This document shows positions 52,263-62,712 of a DNA stretch of 64,000 bases, in pieces. Origin of the DNA: JAKFDI01 sp044508835 (GTDB taxonomy: Bacteria; Pseudomonadota; Gammaproteobacteria; Burkholderiales; Burkholderiaceae_C); assembly GCA_044508835.1 (NCBI GenBank), contig JBIQHD010000011.1, positions 55,517-119,516 on the forward strand. The letters run 5' to 3'. Within the stretch, counting starts at the first letter, position 1; each line of letters starts with the position of its first letter. The notes beneath the pieces are model-generated. The model did not search any database and was not told where the DNA came from. It saw only the letters and a list, made by a program, of their open reading frames with translations. The position numbers were made by a program, and so were the translations under genes.

Positions 52263-53819
52263 ATGGCCACGCTGGAACTCATCGCCGCACCGGACGCGGA
52301 CAAGCCTCACGTCGTCTTCGTCCACGGGCTGGGCGGCGACGCGCGGTCCACCTGGATGCACGATCCGCGCGACCCGGCGACGCTGTGGCCGGCCTGGGTG
52401 GCCGAGGACAGCGGCTGCCCCGTCTGGGTGCTGGGCTACGACGCGGCGCTGTCGGGGTGGACCGACAGCGCCATGCCGCTTCCGCAGCAGGGAACCGCCG
52501 TGCTCGACCGCCTCGGCAGCGAGCCGCGGCTGCACGGCCGCGACATCGTGCTGGTCGGCCACAGCCTGGGCGGCCTGGTGATCAAGACGGCGCTCATCAA
52601 CGGCAGCACCACGGGCGTGGCGCGGTACGAGACGCTCGTCTCGCAGGTCAAGGGCGTCGTCTTCGTCGCGACGCCCCACTTCGGCGCCGAGCTCGCCACG
52701 CTGGCCACCCTGGTCAAGGTGCTGCTGCGCACGAACGAGCAGGTGGGCGACCTCAGGCTGCACAACGCGCACCTGGCCACGCTCAACAACCAGTTCCGCG
52801 CGCTCTACGTGAAGTCGAAGTTCAAGGCGCGCATCTATGCCGAGACGAAGGGCGTCACGCTCGGGCGCCGGTGGCTGTTCCTGCGCGGGCCGGCGGCGCG
52901 CGTCGTCAACGACACCAGCGGCGACCCGGGCGTGCCGGGAGAGATCGCGGTCCCGCTGCCGGAAGACCACTTCTCGATCTGCAAGCCGGCGAAGCGGGGC
53001 GCGCAGATCCACGACTCGCTGATCCGCTTCCTGGCCGACCTGCAGGCCACGCCTCGCGAGCCAGCCGCCGCTGCCGAAGCGCCCGCGCCGGCCACCGCCG
53101 AGAAGGCCCCGCCCGAGCAGGCGGACGACCGGCCTCCCGGCCCCAGGCCGACCCGGCTCGCCTTCGCACGCTGGGGCCTGGACGCGCCCGATGAGGATGT
53201 GGCGGCGTCGGTGTGCATCGTCAGCGACCGCCCGCACGAGCTCGCCGAAGAGATCCGCGGCTGGACCGCCCGCCTGCTGCGCGACCCCCTGCTCACCGAC
53301 GCGGCGAAGGCGCGCGCCCGCTCCGCCGACCTGGGCGCCCTGGTGGCCGACACGGCGCTTCGCGGGCGCGTGCTCGACTGGCTGTCGGTCACCGGCTTCT
53401 CCGCCTACCTGACCTACGCGCCCAGGGCCGCGCTGAGCGGCATGGGCGCCGCGGAGATCACCCACCGCTTCCTGGTGGCCGCGCTCACGCAGCGGCTTCG
53501 CAAGAAGAGCGAGCGCATCGAGGCGGTGCACGCGGACGACGAGGACGTGGCCGATGCCCTGGCCGCGGCCGTGCGCATCGTGCGGACCGAATCGAACCGG
53601 CCGCTGGAGGCTCCGCGGGCCACCGGCGCCGGGGACCGGGACGGCCGGCCGCTCGTGGCGCTGGCGCGCCTGGTCGCGCAGGCGTCGTCCCGGCACCTGA
53701 CGCACCCTGCCGACGAGGACGCCGCCGCGGTGTTCGAGCACCTGCGCACGCGCATCCGGTTCGCGATGAACGCCGCCACCGGCGAGGTGCACACGCGGGA
53801 CAGGAACCCCTTGCCCTAG
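52263..53819 (+). CDS. SERAC1/PGAP1-like alpha/beta hydrolase with unknown C-terminal domain
   Basis: A 518-aa protein. Residues 1-262 form a serine esterase fold of the SERAC1/PGAP1 type: VVFVHGLGGDARSTW at 17-31, the nucleophile S101 in GHSLGG, the loop ATPHFG at 136-141, acid candidate D217 and the base H236 in DHFSICKP. A Pro/Ala-rich linker (263-300) leads to a C-terminal half (about 305-518) that I cannot assign. The DHxxIxKP ending is typical of SERAC1-like domains found as effectors fused to STAND NTPases in bacterial immunity. It has no signal peptide. It converges with the retron-type reverse transcriptase and overlaps its stop by 4 bp, so a functional link, e.g. effector and sensor, is possible but unproven. 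Confidence 0.85.
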   Translation: MATLELIAAPDADKPHVVFVHGLGGDARSTWMHDPRDPATLWPAWVAEDSGCPVWVLGYDAALSGWTDSAMPLPQQGTAVLDRLGSEPRLHGRDIVLVGHSLGGLVIKTALINGSTTGVARYETLVSQVKGVVFVATPHFGAELATLATLVKVLLRTNEQVGDLRLHNAHLATLNNQFRALYVKSKFKARIYAETKGVTLGRRWLFLRGPAARVVNDTSGDPGVPGEIAVPLPEDHFSICKPAKRGAQIHDSLIRFLADLQATPREPAAAAEAPAPATAEKAPPEQADDRPPGPRPTRLAFARWGLDAPDEDVAASVCIVSDRPHELAEEIRGWTARLLRDPLLTDAAKARARSADLGALVADTALRGRVLDWLSVTGFSAYLTYAPRAALSGMGAAEITHRFLVAALTQRLRKKSERIEAVHADDEDVADALAAAVRIVRTESNRPLEAPRATGAGDRDGRPLVALARLVAQASSRHLTHPADEDAAAVFEHLRTRIRFAMNAATGEVHTRDRNPLP

Positions 53820-54796
53820 TCTTCCCGCTCCCGTTCCCGCTTCTGCCGCTCCGCCCAGGACTTGCCGGCGCCCGCGCGGTACTGCCTGCGGAGCTTCCGC
53901 GCCAGCTCGGGCTCGACCGACTGCACGTAGCGCAGCATCCCCGCCAGCGACTGCGCGTCGTCGGCCACCCGGGCCTTGCCGGGATGGGCGAAATGCCCGT
54001 CCACGCCGAACTTCTCGACGTAGTGCAGGATGAGGCGCAGCCGGCGCTTGAGCGGCCGGGGCAGGCGAGCCCGGCTCGCGTCGCCCACGTGCAGGCCCGT
54101 CACGAACTGCGCGCGGCCCTGCCGCTGCAGGTAGCAGCGCCCGTCGCGCAGGGCGAAGCCGTGCTGCGCGAGGATCGCCTCGACCGCGGCCGACTCGGGC
54201 ATGCGCTCGCCGGACAGCGCGATGTCGTCGGCATAGCGCGTGTAGACGGCGCCGTGCGCCGCGGCCAGCGCGAGCAGGTCGCCGTCGAGCTGCCGGCAGA
54301 CGAGGTTGGCCAGCACGGGGCTGCAGCGCGTGCCCTGGCGCACGAAGCCGTCGATCGTGCAGGCGCGCGCCAGCATCCGCGCCACCTCCGGCGTGGTGCC
54401 GAGCGCGACCAGCCCGCGCTCGACCTGCGCCGTGGTGATGGCGTCGAAGAAGCCCTGGATGTCGGCGTGCAGCACTTCCCTCGCGGCCAGGTGCTGCGCC
54501 GCGTTGGTGACGATGGAGCGGTTGCGCACGAAGCCCTGCACGTGGTCGCCGAAGCTCATCGCCCGCGTGACCAGCATCGCCACGCCCCGGTGCAGCTGCG
54601 ACAGCCACTCGTCGCGCGCCTTGTGGACGACGCGGAACTGCCCGGCGCGCCGGCGGCCGCGCTTGGGGATCTGGAACACCTGGTACAGCGCGCGCTGCGG
54701 CTCGGCCTGGATCGCCGCCTCGATCTTCGCGGGCGGGACGCCCGTGGCGCGGGCGATGTCCGCGAGTTCGCGCAGGTCGGCCAGTCGGGCGGGCAT
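53816..54796 (-). CDS. Retron-type reverse transcriptase
   Basis: A 326-aa RVT_1 reverse transcriptase. Fingers region IPKRGRRRAGQFRVVH; retron motif X NAAQH at 98-102; catalytic D112 in ADIQGFF; QGTRCSPVLANLVCRQLD at 154-171; the catalytic YADD at 188-191; and the retron motif Y VTG at 232-234. The NAxxH and VTG motifs separate retron reverse transcriptases from group II introns and DRTs. The tail (about 300-326) is very basic and acidic. No maturase or integrase domain is present. I use the ATG at 54796; longer readings run into a structured upstream region that may be its ncRNA (54814-54906). It could make a small ssDNA used in phage defence together with an effector. Confidence 0.9.
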   Translation of the reverse strand: MPARLADLRELADIARATGVPPAKIEAAIQAEPQRALYQVFQIPKRGRRRAGQFRVVHKARDEWLSQLHRGVAMLVTRAMSFGDHVQGFVRNRSIVTNAAQHLAAREVLHADIQGFFDAITTAQVERGLVALGTTPEVARMLARACTIDGFVRQGTRCSPVLANLVCRQLDGDLLALAAAHGAVYTRYADDIALSGERMPESAAVEAILAQHGFALRDGRCYLQRQGRAQFVTGLHVGDASRARLPRPLKRRLRLILHYVEKFGVDGHFAHPGKARVADDAQSLAGMLRYVQSVEPELARKLRRQYRAGAGKSWAERQKRERERED

Positions 54797-54813
54797 GGGG
54801 CGGAGGCGGGGGT

Positions 54814-54906
54814 GGCGACGACGGATGCTACTGTGAAAGGTCTCGACGGACGGATGCGAACTCGCACCCACGGAATGAGGTTCCGGACCGGTCAACCATC
54901 GTCGCC
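54814..54906 (-). ncRNA. Candidate retron msr-msd (or its 3' part) upstream of the RT
   Basis: On the minus strand, GGCGACGATGG (54906-54896) and CCGTCGTCGCC (54824-54814) can pair over 11 nt with one G-U pair, like a retron a1/a2 stem just before the RT start. The 71 nt between them include a strong hairpin (54852-54869, stem GGGTGCGA/TCGCATCC with one G-U). The span is shorter than most known msr-msd RNAs, so it may be incomplete or the pairing fortuitous. The whole gap between the RT and the upstream LysR gene is 156 bp. Confidence 0.4.
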
Positions 54907-54952
54907 GGCCGAAGGCTATCACGCGGCACCTCGCGCCGGAACGGGCGCCGCA

Positions 54953-55864
54953 CTACGGCGGCGTGCGCTCCCCGCTCTTCGCGGCCTCGGCGTGCAGCCA
55001 CTCGCGGAACAGCACCAGCGGCTCGAACGTCGCCTTCGACTCCGGGTAGCAGAGGAAGTAGCCCGCCTCGGCATGGAACGGCTCGGCCAGCGGCGCGCGC
55101 ACCTCGCCCGAGCGCAGCTCGTCCTCGACGAGGCAGGTCGGCACCAGCGCCACGCCCATGCCGGCGCCGACGGCGCGCACGATGACCTGGTACTGGTCCA
55201 GGCGCAGGCCGCCGTGCGGATTCATCGCCGCGAGGCCGTTCGCCTCGCACCATGCCGGCCAGGCCTGCGGCACGGTGATGTGGTGCAGCAGCGTGTGGCG
55301 GCGGACGTCGGCCGCGCGCCGCAGGGGCGGCACGCCGCGGCCCGGCGGCGGCGCGATGAGCGTCATCTCGCGGCCGATCAGGTACTCGGCCACCGCGCCC
55401 GGCCAGCGGCCGTCGCCGTAGCGGATGGCGCAGTCGAGGTCGCTGCGGTGGAAGTCGTAGGCCTCGAGATAGGGCACGAAGTTGAGCAGCACCTTCCTGT
55501 GCGCGGCGCTGAAGGCCGGCACGCGCGGCATCAGCCACTTGGCCCCGAAGGTGGGCAGCGACGAGACGTGCAGCGCCCCCGCCGAGCGGCTGCCCGTGAG
55601 CAGCTCGAGCGTGGCCGACTGCAGCTGCGCGAGCAGCGGCTCGACGGCGAGCAGGTAGCGCTGGCCCTCGGGCGTGAGCTGCAGCCGCCGCCGCACGCGC
55701 GCGAACAGCACCACGCCCAGCCACTCCTCGAGCTCGCGCACCTGCTTGCTGACGGCGCCCTGCGTGAGGTGCAGCGCCGCGCTGGCCGACGAGACGGTGC
55801 CCATGCGCGCCGTGGCGACGAAGGCGCGCAGCAGATGGATGGGCGGGGTGAGGCGTCTGGACAT
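54953..55864 (-). CDS. GcvA-like LysR-family regulator
   Basis: A 303-aa LysR regulator with HTH residues about 5-65 (PIHLLRAFVATARMGTVSSASAALHLTQGAVSKQVRE in pieces) and an effector domain of the GcvA/AmpR group (SLPTFGAKWLMPRVPAF, DLDCAIRYGDG). The ATG at 55864 is chosen because the GcvA family starts with RRLTPPIHLLRAF. It is divergent from the Bug gene at 56031, which together with the amidohydrolase is its most likely target. It lies just upstream of the retron locus on the same strand. Confidence 0.9.
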   Translation of the reverse strand: MSRRLTPPIHLLRAFVATARMGTVSSASAALHLTQGAVSKQVRELEEWLGVVLFARVRRRLQLTPEGQRYLLAVEPLLAQLQSATLELLTGSRSAGALHVSSLPTFGAKWLMPRVPAFSAAHRKVLLNFVPYLEAYDFHRSDLDCAIRYGDGRWPGAVAEYLIGREMTLIAPPPGRGVPPLRRAADVRRHTLLHHITVPQAWPAWCEANGLAAMNPHGGLRLDQYQVIVRAVGAGMGVALVPTCLVEDELRSGEVRAPLAEPFHAEAGYFLCYPESKATFEPLVLFREWLHAEAAKSGERTPP

Positions 55865-56030
55865 TCTGGAATGGAATGATCTCGTTCCGCATTCTCGATA
55901 GGCAGGGCGCCGGCCGGCCGCCATGATGGCTGCGCGCAGGCACTGCCGATCGTCCCATGGAGGCCGTCCTCGAACGGCGGGCCCGGCAGCCACGACCTGC
56001 GCGCACCTTCGACCTTCACTACGAAAGCTC

Positions 56031-56996
56031 ATGATCATGCGCCGACGATCCCTCTTGATTCTCGCGTCTGCCACCGCCGCCGCGCCGCTCGCGCTGGCCC
56101 AGGGAAAACCCAGCATCCGCCTCGTCGTCCCGTTCGCGCCGGGCGGCGCCACCGACATCGTCGCGCGCACCGTCGCCGAGCTGCTGTCGCGCGAGCTGGG
56201 CCAGACGATCGTCGTCGACAACCGCGCCGGCGCCGGCGGCACCATCGGCACGGCCGAGGTGGCGCGCGCCAGGCCCGACGGCCTCACGCTCGGCGTGGCC
56301 ACGGCGTCCACCCACGGCGTCAATCCGGCGGTCTACAAGAAGCTGCCGTACGACGCGGTGAAGGACTTCGCCGCCGTGGCGCAACTGGTCCAGGCGCCCG
56401 GCGTGATGGTGGTGCCCACGGCCCTGGGCATCAAGGACTACGCCTCGTTCCTCGCGCTCGTGAAGGCCAGCCCCGGCAAGTACACCTACGCGAGCGCCGG
56501 CAACGGCGCGGTCAGCCACATGTGGGCCGAGCTGTTCAAGAGCGCCACCCGCACCGACATCCTGCACGTGCCGTACAAGGGCGCCGCCCCGGCGGTCACG
56601 GCGCTGCTCACGGGCGAGGTGCAGCTGTACTTCGACCAGCTCGCGTCGTCGCTGCCGCACATCCGCTCGGGCAGGCTGACGCCGCTGGCCGTGTCCTGGC
56701 CGACGCGGCTGAAGTCGGTGCCCGACACGCCCACCTTCGCCGAGGTCTCGCTGCCGTCGAACAACATCCCGTCGTGGTTCGGCATCGTCGCGCCGGCCGG
56801 CACGCCGGCCGACACGGTGAAGACGCTGCACGACGCCATCGCGAAGGTGCTCCAGGACCCGGGCCTGGTGGAGAGCTTCGCCGCGCGCGAGCTGTTCCCG
56901 ACGAAGAGCAGCAGCGCGGAGTTCGCGGCGGTGATCCGCGACGAGGTCGCGCGCATGCGGCAGGTGGCGGGCACCGCGAAGATCCAGCTGGACTGA
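56031..56996 (+). CDS. Bug/TctC-family periplasmic solute-binding protein
   Basis: A 321-aa receptor with a twin-Arg-like signal (MRRRSLLILASATAAAPLALAQ) and the mature start KPSIRLVVPFAPGGATDIVAR. GAGGTIGTAEVARARPDG and KGAAPAVTALLTGEVQLYFDQ are typical Bug motifs. The start is ATG 56031 or 56037. It is followed after 4 bp by an N-formylglutamate amidohydrolase and is divergent from a GcvA-like LysR gene; the three probably form one uptake and degradation unit for an N-acyl amino acid or a dicarboxylate. No membrane component is visible. Confidence 0.92.
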   Translation: MIMRRRSLLILASATAAAPLALAQGKPSIRLVVPFAPGGATDIVARTVAELLSRELGQTIVVDNRAGAGGTIGTAEVARARPDGLTLGVATASTHGVNPAVYKKLPYDAVKDFAAVAQLVQAPGVMVVPTALGIKDYASFLALVKASPGKYTYASAGNGAVSHMWAELFKSATRTDILHVPYKGAAPAVTALLTGEVQLYFDQLASSLPHIRSGRLTPLAVSWPTRLKSVPDTPTFAEVSLPSNNIPSWFGIVAPAGTPADTVKTLHDAIAKVLQDPGLVESFAARELFPTKSSSAEFAAVIRDEVARMRQVAGTAKIQLD

Positions 56997-57000
56997 CCCC

Positions 57001-57870
57001 ATGGCGATCGGCCGCATGCTGTCGCCGCAGGGCGCCGTCTCCGTCGTCGAGGGGGCCGGCGCCCTCGTGCTCGACTCGCCGCACAGCGGCACCCGCTATC
57101 CCGAGGACTTCGGGCACGCCTGCCCGCGCGGCGCGCTGCGCGAGGCCGAGGACACCCACGTGGACGCGCTGTGGCGCTTCGCGCCCGAGTTCGGGGCCAC
57201 GCTGGTCTGCGCGCAGTTCCCGCGCAGCTACATCGACCCCAACCGGGCAAGGACCGACATCGACGTCGAGCTGCTGGCCGAGCCGTGGCCGGGCGAGGTC
57301 GCGCCCAGCGGCAAGGTCAGGCTCGGCAAGGGCCTGGTCTGGCGCACGCTGGACGACGGCACGCCGATCTACGACCGGCCGCTGCCGGCGCGGGCGCTGC
57401 AGTCGCGCATCGACGGCTGCTGGGTGCCCTACCACGACGCGGTGGCGCGCGCGATCGACGCCGCGGCCGCGCGCCACGGCCGCGTGGTGCACCTGAACTG
57501 CCATTCGATGCCGGCGGTGGCGTCGGCGTTCTCGACCGACTTCCCGTGGATGCAGCACGCCGACTTCGTGCTCGGCGACCGCGACGGCAGCACCGCCGAC
57601 CCCGCCCTCACGCGGTGGATGGAGCGCTTTCTCGCCAGCCGCGGCTACACGGTGAGCGTGAACCATCCGTACAAGGGCGTCGAGCTCGTGCGCCTGCACG
57701 GCTGGCCGCGGCAGGGCCGGCAGTCGATCCAGGTCGAGATCAACAAGCGGCTCTACATGGACGAGGCGACGCTCGCGGTCCACGACGGCTTCGGGCCGCT
57801 GCAGGACACGCTGCGCGAGCTGGTCGCGGCGCTGGCCGGGTGGGACGGCCGGGGGTCGTCGCCGGCCTGA
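57001..57870 (+). CDS. N-formylglutamate amidohydrolase-family protein
   Basis: A 289-aa metal-dependent hydrolase of the HutG2/FGase family. DSPHSGTRYP near the N-terminus, DTHVDALW, FPRSYIDPNR, HLNCHSMP and the C-terminal VEINKRLYMDE are all family motifs and include the metal-binding His/Glu residues. It would release formate or another acyl group from an N-acyl amino acid. No other histidine-utilisation genes are close, so the natural substrate may differ. It is co-transcribed with the Bug gene. Confidence 0.9.
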   Translation: MAIGRMLSPQGAVSVVEGAGALVLDSPHSGTRYPEDFGHACPRGALREAEDTHVDALWRFAPEFGATLVCAQFPRSYIDPNRARTDIDVELLAEPWPGEVAPSGKVRLGKGLVWRTLDDGTPIYDRPLPARALQSRIDGCWVPYHDAVARAIDAAAARHGRVVHLNCHSMPAVASAFSTDFPWMQHADFVLGDRDGSTADPALTRWMERFLASRGYTVSVNHPYKGVELVRLHGWPRQGRQSIQVEINKRLYMDEATLAVHDGFGPLQDTLRELVAALAGWDGRGSSPA

Positions 57871-57936
57871 GGATGGCGCCCGGCGCCCTCGGGTCTTCCC
57901 GCGCAAGCGTTGTCCCCCTCCGGGCCGCGCACTACC

Positions 57937-58797
57937 ATGCGCCGCATGGATCGTGAACGCCGCGCCAGCAGCTTTCCGTACGGCCCCTTCCTCGTGGCCC
58001 TGCTCGTCGTCGCGGCGCTCGCGGTGGCGCTGTACCTGTGGTGGCGCGCGCAGCAGCCGGCCGACGCGCCGGTGGACGCGCCGGTCGCGGTGCAGCCCGC
58101 GCCCGTGCCGGCGCCGCCGGCCGGGCCGGCCCCGCCGCCCGCCATCCAGCATCCGATCGAGCCGGCGTCCCCCGCCGAGGCGGCCGGCGCCTCCGAGGAC
58201 CAGGTCACCCCCGCGCTGAACGAGCTGTTCGGGCGCAGGAACGTGCTGTCGTTCCTGCTGGCCGACACCTTCGTCGACCGCGTGGTCGCCACCGTCGACA
58301 ACCTCGCGCGCCCGCATGCCGCGGTGCAGCTGTGGCCGGTGCTGCCGACGCCGGGACGCTTCACCGTCGACGCGGCCGGCGCCCAGCCCACCGTGGGCGC
58401 GGCCAACGCGCAGCGCTACGTGCCGCTGGTCGAGTTCATCGAATCGGTGGACACGCCGCGCGCGGTGGCGTTCTACCGCCGCTTCTACCCGCTGTTCCAG
58501 CGGGCGTACGAGGAGCTCGGCTATCCCGGGCGCTACTTCAACGACCGGCTGGTCGAGGTCATCGACCACCTGCTCGCCACGCCCGAGCCCGAGCCGCCGC
58601 TGGGCGTGGCGCTCACCGAGATCAAGGGCCCGATCCCGGCCACGCGGCCCTGGGTGCACTACGAGTTCACGGACCCGGCGCTGGCGTCGCTGTCCTCGGG
58701 GCAGCGGATGATGCTGCGCACCGGCCTGGCCAACGAGCGGCGGCTGAAGGCCAAGCTCGCCGAGATCCGCCGCGAGATCGCGCGGCAGGCCCGCTGA
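57937..58797 (+). CDS. DUF3014 membrane-anchored protein
   Basis: A 286-aa protein with one N-terminal transmembrane helix (about 15-35), a Pro/Ala/Val-rich periplasmic linker and a globular DUF3014 domain (about 90-270: RNVLSFLLADTFVDRVVATVDNLAR in pieces, RYVPLVEFIESVD, FYRRFYPLFQRAYEELGY). Function is unknown; the family is widespread in Beta- and Gammaproteobacteria. Starts at 57937 and 57946 are both possible. It converges with rdgC, the stops being 3 bp apart. Confidence 0.88.
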   Translation: MRRMDRERRASSFPYGPFLVALLVVAALAVALYLWWRAQQPADAPVDAPVAVQPAPVPAPPAGPAPPPAIQHPIEPASPAEAAGASEDQVTPALNELFGRRNVLSFLLADTFVDRVVATVDNLARPHAAVQLWPVLPTPGRFTVDAAGAQPTVGAANAQRYVPLVEFIESVDTPRAVAFYRRFYPLFQRAYEELGYPGRYFNDRLVEVIDHLLATPEPEPPLGVALTEIKGPIPATRPWVHYEFTDPALASLSSGQRMMLRTGLANERRLKAKLAEIRREIARQAR

Positions 58798-58800
58798 TCC

Positions 58801-59709
58801 TCAGGCCGCCGGCGCCGGCGTTTCCTGCTCGCCGTCGAGCGCTTCCACCAGGTCCGGGATCAGCCGGCGCAGCTCGCCGGTGGCGATCGCCGCATCGGTG
58901 TCGAAGCCTTCGTCCTGGCCCTTGGCGCCTTCGAGCACCACGTCGAGCAGCTTGATCTTCTTCAGCGCCATCGACTCCGTCAGCACGAAGGACACGCGGT
59001 TGTCCCAGGTCATCGCCAGCTGCGTGGGCAGCTTGCCCTGCTCGATGTGCAGGCCCACCTCGTCGATGTCGAGGTCGTGGCGGGCGTAGCGCACGGTGGA
59101 CTTCTCGGTGTCGGGCTGCTTGAGCTCGCACTCGCGGTCGACGCTGAAGCCGGCCGGCGCCTCCCGGTTCTTCAGCCAGTTCGACATCGCCGTGGCCGGC
59201 GAGGCCTGCGTCTGCAGCAGGGCGAGCGAAGCGCCCTCGCCCAGCGCCTCCAGCAGCAGGCTCAGCACGCGGTCGGCGCGCTTGAGGCTCGCGGTGTCGA
59301 CCATCACCAGGCCCGCCTTCGGATCGACCCACACCAGCGTCGACGCCCGCTTGGAGAACGCCCGCGGCAGCAGCTCGTGCACGATCTGCTCCTTCAGCTC
59401 CTTGCTGCGCTTGCCCTTGGGCCGGCGGCCGGTCTCGGCCTCGATCTTGTCGAGCTCGCCCTCGAGCCGCTGCTTCACCGCCGAGCCCGGCACGGCGCGG
59501 GTCTCCATCACGAAGCGCATCAGCCACTGGCCGCCGATGCTCTCGACCATCGCGCCGTGCTGCTCGCCGCGCGGCTCGACCCAGCCGGCGGACTCGGGCT
59601 GCGTCGGGCTGCACTCGACGAAGCGCGCGGCGGCCAGGCGCTCGTCGAGTTCAGGCAGTTCGGGCGGGGTCCAGTGGGCGATGCGGTAGACGAGGGCGTT
59701 CTTGAACAT
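58801..59709 (-). CDS. rdgC: Recombination-associated protein RdgC
   Basis: A 302-aa ring-forming DNA-binding protein that limits RecA-promoted exchange. The N-terminal MFKNALVYRI, MRFVMETRAVPGSAVKQRLE, FSKRASTLVWVDPKAGLVMVDTAS in pieces, LSNWLKN-like SNWLKNREAP and DIDEVGLHIEQGKLPTQLAMTW in pieces are diagnostic. The length and start match the family. It lies 40 bp downstream of the ProQ/FinO gene on the same strand and may be co-transcribed with it. Confidence 0.95.
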   Translation of the reverse strand: MFKNALVYRIAHWTPPELPELDERLAAARFVECSPTQPESAGWVEPRGEQHGAMVESIGGQWLMRFVMETRAVPGSAVKQRLEGELDKIEAETGRRPKGKRSKELKEQIVHELLPRAFSKRASTLVWVDPKAGLVMVDTASLKRADRVLSLLLEALGEGASLALLQTQASPATAMSNWLKNREAPAGFSVDRECELKQPDTEKSTVRYARHDLDIDEVGLHIEQGKLPTQLAMTWDNRVSFVLTESMALKKIKLLDVVLEGAKGQDEGFDTDAAIATGELRRLIPDLVEALDGEQETPAPAA

Positions 59710-59749
59710 GGAAGGGGAGGTCGGAATCGGTTCGGAGGAGGCGGGCGCC

Positions 59750-60349
59750 TCAGCGGCGCGGGCGCTCGTGGCGCGGCGCATGGCGCGGGCCGCGCCGCTC
59801 GCGCGCCGCCTCCTGCGGCGGGCGCTGCGCGGCTTCCTCGCGCGCGAGGGCGAGCAGGCCGTCGAGGGCTTCGGGCGCGATGCCCTTGAGCGCGCAGAAG
59901 TTGGCCGGCGTGAGCCGCGTGGCCTCGAAGTCGCGCAGCAGCGTGGCGCGCTGGCGCCGTTCCTGCTGCTCCTGCTCGCGCCGCTGCGCATGCAGGGCGC
60001 GGCGGCGCGCGAGTTCGTCGACGGCCGCCTGGCGGTGCTCGTCGCTCAGCTCGCCGGCGCTCTGGCCGTCGAGGTCGAAGCGCTGGGCCGAGGCGACGAG
60101 CGCATTCAGGTAGGCCGTGCTGCCGGTGTGCCGCCGCAGGAAGGCCGAGAGCGCCTGCTTCGTGAACACGCCCGGCGCGCGCGCCTGGATGTCGGCCTGG
60201 ATGCGCAGCTTCAGCGGCTTGGGCCTGCCGGCGAACAGCGCCGGAAAGCGCTCGGCCAGCTGCTGCGCGCAGGCGGCGGGGCTCATCGTCACGGCGGGTG
60301 CCGGCGGCGGGGTCGTGGAAGCGTCGGGCGGCAGCGGGGTCTCGGACAT
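59750..60349 (-). CDS. ProQ/FinO-family RNA chaperone
   Basis: A 199-aa RNA-binding protein. The FinO/ProQ domain spans about 22-115 (RFPALFAGRPKPLKLRIQADI in pieces, ALSAFLRRHTGSTAYLNAL, RFDLDG). A basic and Gln-rich helical tail (110-199) ends in an Arg-rich segment like other betaproteobacterial members. It probably binds structured small RNAs and mRNA 3' ends. It is divergent from the Suv3-like helicase (77-bp gap), giving a small RNA-metabolism cluster with shared promoter region. Confidence 0.9.
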   Translation of the reverse strand: MSETPLPPDASTTPPPAPAVTMSPAACAQQLAERFPALFAGRPKPLKLRIQADIQARAPGVFTKQALSAFLRRHTGSTAYLNALVASAQRFDLDGQSAGELSDEHRQAAVDELARRRALHAQRREQEQQERRQRATLLRDFEATRLTPANFCALKGIAPEALDGLLALAREEAAQRPPQEAARERRGPRHAPRHERPRR

Positions 60350-60426
60350 GACACGGGTCGGAACGGGCGAAGCGGCAATTGTCGTCGTGCGCCGGCGGCG
60401 ATCTCCTGCCGCCGCACAATCGCCCC

Positions 60427-62708
<2,282 letters not shown>

Positions 62709-62712
<4 letters not shown>

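Noticed and set aside
50679..54608. A 1309-codon open frame on the minus strand
   Set aside because: It covers the reverse of the sorbosone dehydrogenase-like gene and the hydrolase and crosses the RT gene in another frame; its His/Arg/Gly-rich sequence is typical of a GC artefact.
53816..54796. Group II intron reverse transcriptase or a DRT-type enzyme
   Set aside because: No maturase (X) or HNH domain and no intron RNA structure is visible; the NAxxH and VTG motifs point to the retron class.
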